A stretch of 64,000 bases of DNA from Spirochaetales bacterium (GTDB lineage Bacteria; Spirochaetota; Spirochaetia; Treponematales; Treponemataceae). Positions 60,441 through 64,000 of the stretch are shown piece by piece. Position 1 is the first letter of the stretch, and each line of letters starts with the position of its first letter. The notes under the pieces were generated by a model that had not been told where the DNA came from, made no database searches, and worked only from the letters and a program-made list of their open reading frames with translations. The stretch is from the NCBI GenBank assembly GCA_030540405.1, contig JAUNWH010000008.1, positions 1 through 64,000 on the forward strand, given 5' to 3'. The translations under genes and the position numbers were made by a program.

Positions 60441-61178
60441 ATGAAAGTATCAAAGCTGATTGCAGGCGCCTGTTGTATTTTTATTTGCCAGGCAGTTTTT
60501 GCACAGGAACAGCAGAATGGAAAAGACCAGACTTCAAGAAACGAAACGACTGTAGAAGATGAATACTTAAGCAGCTTACAAGATGTAATAATTGGGGAGC
60601 TTGCCGCTTCTGATGAATATGACAATAAGATTGTAGCATTGCAATACTTGGAGGAAGCTGTTGGCTCAGGAAGAACTTCTCCAGACATGACAGCAGCTCT
60701 TTCCCGCCTTGCAGGTGAAGGAATAAAAACCCAGTCGCGTACAAACGGCCGCGTAATGAACAACTTCCCGGACATCCGCGCAAAAGCCTGCGATCTTCTT
60801 GGAGAAATTCCTACAGTTGAATCAAAGAATATGCTTATTTCAATTGCCACAGAAGACAAAGAGCCTATGGTTGTTACAGCAGCAATCCGCTCATTGGGAA
60901 ATATCGGCATGAATGACGATGATGAAGTTGTAAAAATGATTGCATTTGTGCATAAAAAGTATGCCGCGCTCAATCCTACAAGTTCGCTTGCTCTCGAAGT
61001 TCTTAATGCTTACGAAAAGCTTGCTCCTACAGTTCAAAATAAAAATGAAATGATTCAGTCAATTTCTTCAATTGGAACAAATTATAAATATGTAAGACCT
61101 GTAAGACAAAAGGCATTGCAGCTTTTAAAGTCCATTCAGGGCAGCAATAATTCAAACAATAATAAAGAGGGAAAATAA
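60441..61178 (+). CDS. Exported HEAT-repeat protein
   Basis: The 245-residue protein has a signal peptide (cleavage near VFAQ, residue 22) and at least three HEAT-like repeats (about 75-215), for example DIRAKACDLLGEIPTVES and VVTAAIRSLGNIG. AAGGAGG precedes the ATG. HEAT arrays usually form protein-binding solenoids; the partner is unknown. Confidence 0.75.
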   Translation: MKVSKLIAGACCIFICQAVFAQEQQNGKDQTSRNETTVEDEYLSSLQDVIIGELAASDEYDNKIVALQYLEEAVGSGRTSPDMTAALSRLAGEGIKTQSRTNGRVMNNFPDIRAKACDLLGEIPTVESKNMLISIATEDKEPMVVTAAIRSLGNIGMNDDDEVVKMIAFVHKKYAALNPTSSLALEVLNAYEKLAPTVQNKNEMIQSISSIGTNYKYVRPVRQKALQLLKSIQGSNNSNNNKEGK

Positions 61179-61183
61179 AAGAC

Positions 61184-61206
61184 TGCGGGCGTTTCATTCG
61201 CCTGCA
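61184..61206 (+). terminator. Hairpin after the HEAT-repeat gene
   Basis: TGCGGGCG (61184-61191) pairs with CGCCTGCA (61199-61206), including one G-U pair, followed by AATTTTA. The T tract is weak, so strength is uncertain. Confidence 0.6.
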
Positions 61207-61216
61207 AATTTTACAT

Positions 61217-61246
61217 AAGCGGCTGAACATTAAACCACAGCCGCTT
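61217..61246. terminator. Second hairpin between HEAT gene and tRNA-Arg
   Basis: A perfect 9-bp stem AAGCGGCTG/CAGCCGCTT with a 12-nt loop (61217-61225 with 61238-61246). Neither side has a strong T tract. It lies at the junction of two convergent transcripts and may be a tandem or bidirectional terminator. Confidence 0.45.
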
Positions 61247-61332
61247 TGCCACAAAAACTCTTGATTTTATATTCGGATTTTTCTACACAATCAGTTTTGA
61301 CTTTGGAAAAAATTTTATTTCTAAAAAGTGAC

Positions 61333-61406
61333 TGAGAGATACGGGATTCGAACCCACAACCTTCGGCTCCGGAGGCCGACGCTCTATCCAGTTGAGCTAA
61401 TCTCCC
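61333..61406 (-). tRNA. tRNA-Arg (anticodon CCG)
   Basis: On the minus strand the acceptor GGGAGAT pairs with ATCTCTC (one G-U pair), the anticodon stem TCGGC/GCCGA closes loop CTCCGGA giving CCG, and the T arm contains GTTCGAATC. The discriminator is A; CCA is not encoded. Confidence 0.95.
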
Positions 61407-61421
61407 GAAAAGCAAGAATAG

Positions 61422-61448
61422 ATTATATTTTTGCTTTTAAAATGTCAA
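61422..61448 (-). promoter_or_regulatory. Promoter of tRNA-Arg
   Basis: TTGACA (61443-61448) and a perfect TATAAT (61422-61427) have a 15-bp spacer, shorter than at the other tRNA genes, 15 bp before the tRNA. Confidence 0.7.
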
Positions 61449-61461
61449 CTGAAAAAACATT

Positions 61462-62052
61462 ATGGAACCAATAATATTAGCATCATCTTCTCCTAGGCGG
61501 CAAGAGATTTTAAAATTTCTAAACATTCCATTTATTGTAAATCCTGCGGATATTGGCGAAACAATTCCTGATGAAATAAAGCCAGAGGAAGGCGCAGAAT
61601 TTTTAGCAGCAAGAAAAATCGATGCAGTTGCAAGAAAAATTCCGGCGGAAAATGAAATCGGCTGGATTTTGGCAGCAGACACAATAATTCTCCACAAAAA
61701 TAAAGTCTTCGGAAAACCAAAAAATCAGGATGAGGCAAGACAGTTTCTAAATTCATTGCAAGGAACAACGCACAAAGTAATCACAGGAATCGCGCTTTTT
61801 AATGGAACCGCTCACTACATGACCACAAGAACAAGCGTAAACAAAGTAACTTTCGCCGCAATGTCAGAAGCTGAAATTGAATCCTATCTTGAAACAAGCG
61901 AATGGCACGGAGCCGCGGGCGCATATAGAATTCAGGGAAAAGCTTCTTGCTTTATAAAAAGAATCGAAGGAACCGAAAGCTCTGTTATGGGCTTGCCTAT
62001 TTTCGAGCTATATGATATGCTTAAAGAGCAAAATTATAAGTTTACAGTTTGA
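61462..62052 (+). CDS. maf: Nucleoside triphosphate pyrophosphatase, Maf family
   Basis: Maf proteins hydrolyse non-canonical or pyrimidine nucleoside triphosphates. The 196-residue protein has ILASSSPRRQEIL at the start, the central ILAADTIILH and GKPKNQDEARQFLNSLQG, and the later AGAYRIQGKAS. It is divergent from tRNA-Arg; the ATG lies about 14 bp past the tRNA -35 box. No clear Shine-Dalgarno sequence is seen. Confidence 0.92.
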   Translation: MEPIILASSSPRRQEILKFLNIPFIVNPADIGETIPDEIKPEEGAEFLAARKIDAVARKIPAENEIGWILAADTIILHKNKVFGKPKNQDEARQFLNSLQGTTHKVITGIALFNGTAHYMTTRTSVNKVTFAAMSEAEIESYLETSEWHGAAGAYRIQGKASCFIKRIEGTESSVMGLPIFELYDMLKEQNYKFTV

Positions 62053-62188
62053 TAAACAATTTTGCCGGACATTTTTTCACAAAGAAAATCTGTTACGAAA
62101 TCATCCGGGCTGATAAATCAGCTACGAGAAACAAAGCCGGTGGAAAATTTTCAGCATTAAGAAAAATTTTCCGGTGAAGGAGTTAATC
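62053..62188 (+). promoter_or_regulatory. rpsB leader with two hairpins
   Basis: The 136-nt gap before rpsB holds a GCTGA-TAAA-TCAGC hairpin (62109-62122) and a perfect 10-bp stem GGAAAATTTT/AAAATTTTCC (62142-62151 with 62163-62172) that ends just before AAGGAG. The second stem could occlude the ribosome-binding region. S2 autoregulates in some bacteria; for this case it is inferred only. Confidence 0.4.
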
Positions 62189-63055
62189 ATGGCAGTTGTA
62201 ACCATGAAAAGTCTTCTTGAGTCTGGAGTTCATTTCGGACATCAAGTAAAACGCTGGGATCCACGTATGAAGAAGTACATCTTTGCAGAACGCAATGGAA
62301 TCCACATTATCGATTTGCAGAAAACAATCACTGCAATCAAAGACAGCTACGATGTTGTACGCAAAGTTGCATCATCAGGAAAATCAGTTCTTTTCGTAGG
62401 AACAAAAAAACAGGCTCAGCAGGCTATTGCAAAAGAAGCAGAACGCTGCGGAATGTATTATGTAAATAACCGCTGGCTTGGTGGAACACTTACAAACTTT
62501 ACAACAATCAAGAAATCACTTCTCCGTCTTAAGAAAATCGAAAAAATGGAAGTCGACGGAACTTTCGACAAGCTCACAAAGAAAGAAGTCGCCGCATACA
62601 TGAAAGAGAAAGAAACTCTTACAAAGAACTACGGCGGAATGAAAGACATGAAGGAGCTTCCTGGCGCAGTATTTATAATTGACACACACAAAGAGCAGAT
62701 TGCTGTTGCAGAAGCACGCCGCATGGGAATTCCTATCATTGCTATTGTTGACACAAACTGCAATCCAGAAGGAATCAACTACCCTATTCCTGGCAACGAT
62801 GACGCAATCCGCGCAATCAGCCTCTTTACTTCTATTATTGCAAATGCTGTAATCGAAGCAGACAATGAGCAGGGCCTTAAAATCATCGACACTCTTGGAG
62901 ACGAAGACGACATCACAACAGATGCAACAACCAAGAAAGAAGATGAAGAAATTGTTGACTATTCAAACTACACTCCTACAGAGCCAAAAGAAGAAGACAC
63001 AGAAGCTGACAAAAGAGAAAGCGAGCTTTTGGACGAGGACAATTACACAAAATAA
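62189..63055 (+). CDS. rpsB: Ribosomal protein S2
   Basis: The 288-residue protein has the start [20 protein letters not shown], the [20 protein letters not shown] core, [12 protein letters not shown], and [14 protein letters not shown]-terminal acidic tail of about 50 residues is longer than usual. ATG 62189 is chosen because of AAGGAG 7 bp upstream and homology. tsf follows 19 bp later. Confidence 0.96.
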   Translation: MAVVTMKSLLESGVHFGHQVKRWDPRMKKYIFAERNGIHIIDLQKTITAIKDSYDVVRKVASSGKSVLFVGTKKQAQQAIAKEAERCGMYYVNNRWLGGTLTNFTTIKKSLLRLKKIEKMEVDGTFDKLTKKEVAAYMKEKETLTKNYGGMKDMKELPGAVFIIDTHKEQIAVAEARRMGIPIIAIVDTNCNPEGINYPIPGNDDAIRAISLFTSIIANAVIEADNEQGLKIIDTLGDEDDITTDATTKKEDEEIVDYSNYTPTEPKEEDTEADKRESELLDEDNYTK

Positions 63056-63074
63056 AAATATCTCGGAGTAGAAA

Positions 63075-63911
63075 ATGGCAGATATTACAGCCGCTATGGT
63101 AAAAGACTTGCGCGAAACAACAGGCGCAGGAATGATGGACTGCAAAAAAGCTCTTGTTGATACAAACGGAGATTTTGACGCAGCAGTAAAACTCTTGAAG
63201 GAAAAAGGACTTGCCGCAGTTGCAAAACGTGCAGAACGCGCAACTTCTGAAGGACGCATTTTTATCCGCCAGAACGGAAACAAAGTTGCTGTCGTTGAGC
63301 TTGTATGTGAAACTGACTTTGTTGCAAAGAATGCGGAATTCATTGCTTGCGGTGAAAAAATTCTTGATGAAATTTTTGCAAAGGGATACACAGAAATCAA
63401 CAAAGAGCTTTCTGATGTTCTTTTGGACTTTGCAACACGCACACGAGAGAATATGTCTTTGTCAAAGATTCAGGTTATTGATGTTCCTGAAAACTCAGTT
63501 GCAGGAATTTACATCCACTCTGACTTCAAGACAGCCGCAGTTACAGTTATCAAAGGCTCTACAGATGACAAAGTAAAGGAATTTGCACGCGACTGCTGCA
63601 TGCACCTTGCTGCATTTACTCCTGCTTACAACAAACCAGAAGATGTTCCAGCTGAATACATCAATGAGCAGAAAGAAATTTTTGCAAAACAGATGGAAGA
63701 CGATCCAAAAATGGCTTCAAAACCACAGAATGTAAAGGACGGAATTCTTCAGGGCAAAATCAACAAGCACCTTGCTGAAATCTGCTTTGTTGACCAGATG
63801 TTTGTAAAAGACGATAAAAAGTCTGTAAAAGCAAAACTTGATGAAGTTGGAAAATCAGTGGGCGCAACCCTTGAATTTGCCAGCATAAATCTTTTGCTCT
63901 TAGGAAAATAA
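63075..63911 (+). CDS. tsf: Elongation factor Ts
   Basis: EF-Ts recycles EF-Tu by nucleotide exchange. The 278-residue protein has the UBA-like start VKDLRETTGAGMMDCKKAL, ERATSEGRI and CETDFVAKN, the known EF-Ts signatures. CGGAG precedes the ATG. It follows rpsB in the usual order. Confidence 0.96.
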   Translation: MADITAAMVKDLRETTGAGMMDCKKALVDTNGDFDAAVKLLKEKGLAAVAKRAERATSEGRIFIRQNGNKVAVVELVCETDFVAKNAEFIACGEKILDEIFAKGYTEINKELSDVLLDFATRTRENMSLSKIQVIDVPENSVAGIYIHSDFKTAAVTVIKGSTDDKVKEFARDCCMHLAAFTPAYNKPEDVPAEYINEQKEIFAKQMEDDPKMASKPQNVKDGILQGKINKHLAEICFVDQMFVKDDKKSVKAKLDEVGKSVGATLEFASINLLLLGK

Positions 63912-63918
63912 AATATTG

Positions 63919-63959
63919 CGGCAGGCATTTTCAAAGCAAAGTGCTTGCCGTAGTTCTTT
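63919..63959 (+). terminator. Terminator after tsf
   Basis: CGGCAGGCA (63919-63927) pairs with TGCTTGCCG (63942-63950), one pair being G-U, followed by TAGTTCTTTTT. It separates rpsB-tsf from the next gene. Confidence 0.75.
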
Positions 63960-63990
63960 TTAATGTAAAAAACTACAGACTTAATTATTT

Positions 63991-64000
63991 GGAGAAATTA
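63991..64000 (+). promoter_or_regulatory. RBS-like sequence for a gene beyond the right edge
   Basis: TTGGAGAAATTA ends the window and resembles the ribosome-binding sites used here; in many bacteria pyrH or frr follows tsf. The start codon is outside the window. Confidence 0.35.

Overview
The window looks like chromosomal DNA of a spirochaete of the genus Treponema, probably a gut, rumen or oral host-associated species rather than T. pallidum. It is AT-rich. It carries a P83/100-family antigen gene, spirochaete-type exported proteins (DUF6675-like, DUF3943), the order rpoD-dnaG-mltG-MBL, and an rnpB gene next to an elongasome operon. Almost all genes are conserved housekeeping genes. I see no prophage, insertion sequence, CRISPR array or recognisable defence island, and I do not claim a new multi-gene system.

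Layout. 0-2 kb is a decayed accessory patch: a broken reading frame, 14-bp tandem repeats, and a chimeric gene in which the start of a four-helix-bundle (IVS) protein replaces the NAD(P)-binding start of GDP-L-fucose synthase. 2-5 kb (minus) is a sugar-nucleotide operon (exported protein, manC, rfbD). 5-11 kb (plus) is RNase Z, a Gld-like ABC exporter and folC. 11-18 kb holds alr, a HAD phosphatase, tRNA-Leu, two small exported or membrane proteins and mfd. 18-28 kb (minus) is a TPR-mreB-mreC-mreD-PBP2-rodA-radical SAM operon, with rnpB just upstream. 28-35 kb (minus) is the macromolecular-synthesis cluster (zinc-ribbon protein, rpoD, dnaG, mltG, MBL hydrolase). 35-38.5 kb (minus) is dnaB, rplI, rpsR, ssb and rpsF. 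38.7-41 kb has hup, an HTH regulator, tRNA-Val, tRNA-Pro, a twice-broken exported protein gene and tRNA-Phe. 41-51.5 kb carries an LD-carboxypeptidase, an acetyltransferase, two rRNA methyltransferase-like genes, a DUF3943 protein, rpmE, a HAD hydrolase, a beta-propeller protein and the P83/100 protein. 51.5-58.9 kb has glgA-aroH-Band7, thiN, cca, rnc, acpP, rpmF and coaD. 59-64 kb has three exported proteins, tRNA-Arg, maf, rpsB and tsf; the following gene lies beyond the right edge.

How they fit together. Cell-wall growth is strongly represented (alr, mreBCD, PBP2, RodA, MltG, LD-carboxypeptidase), as are replication and transcription (dnaG, dnaB, ssb, rpoD, mfd, hup) and translation (S2, S6, S18, L9, L31, L32, EF-Ts, five tRNAs, RNase P, RNase Z, RNase III, CCA transferase). 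None of the five tRNA genes encodes CCA, which fits the presence of cca. The most notable signals are: (1) the IVS-protein/fucose-synthase chimera; (2) a recurrent leaderless design in which a -10 box is followed 6-7 nt later by the start codon, seen at about eight genes; (3) a gene with a nonsense codon in its signal peptide and a frameshift in an A7 tract; (4) a short peptide inserted in RfbD between 8-bp direct repeats; (5) an identical 20-base sequence after the rplI and rpmE terminators. Start sites were revised wherever a Shine-Dalgarno sequence, promoter or homology supported a different codon.
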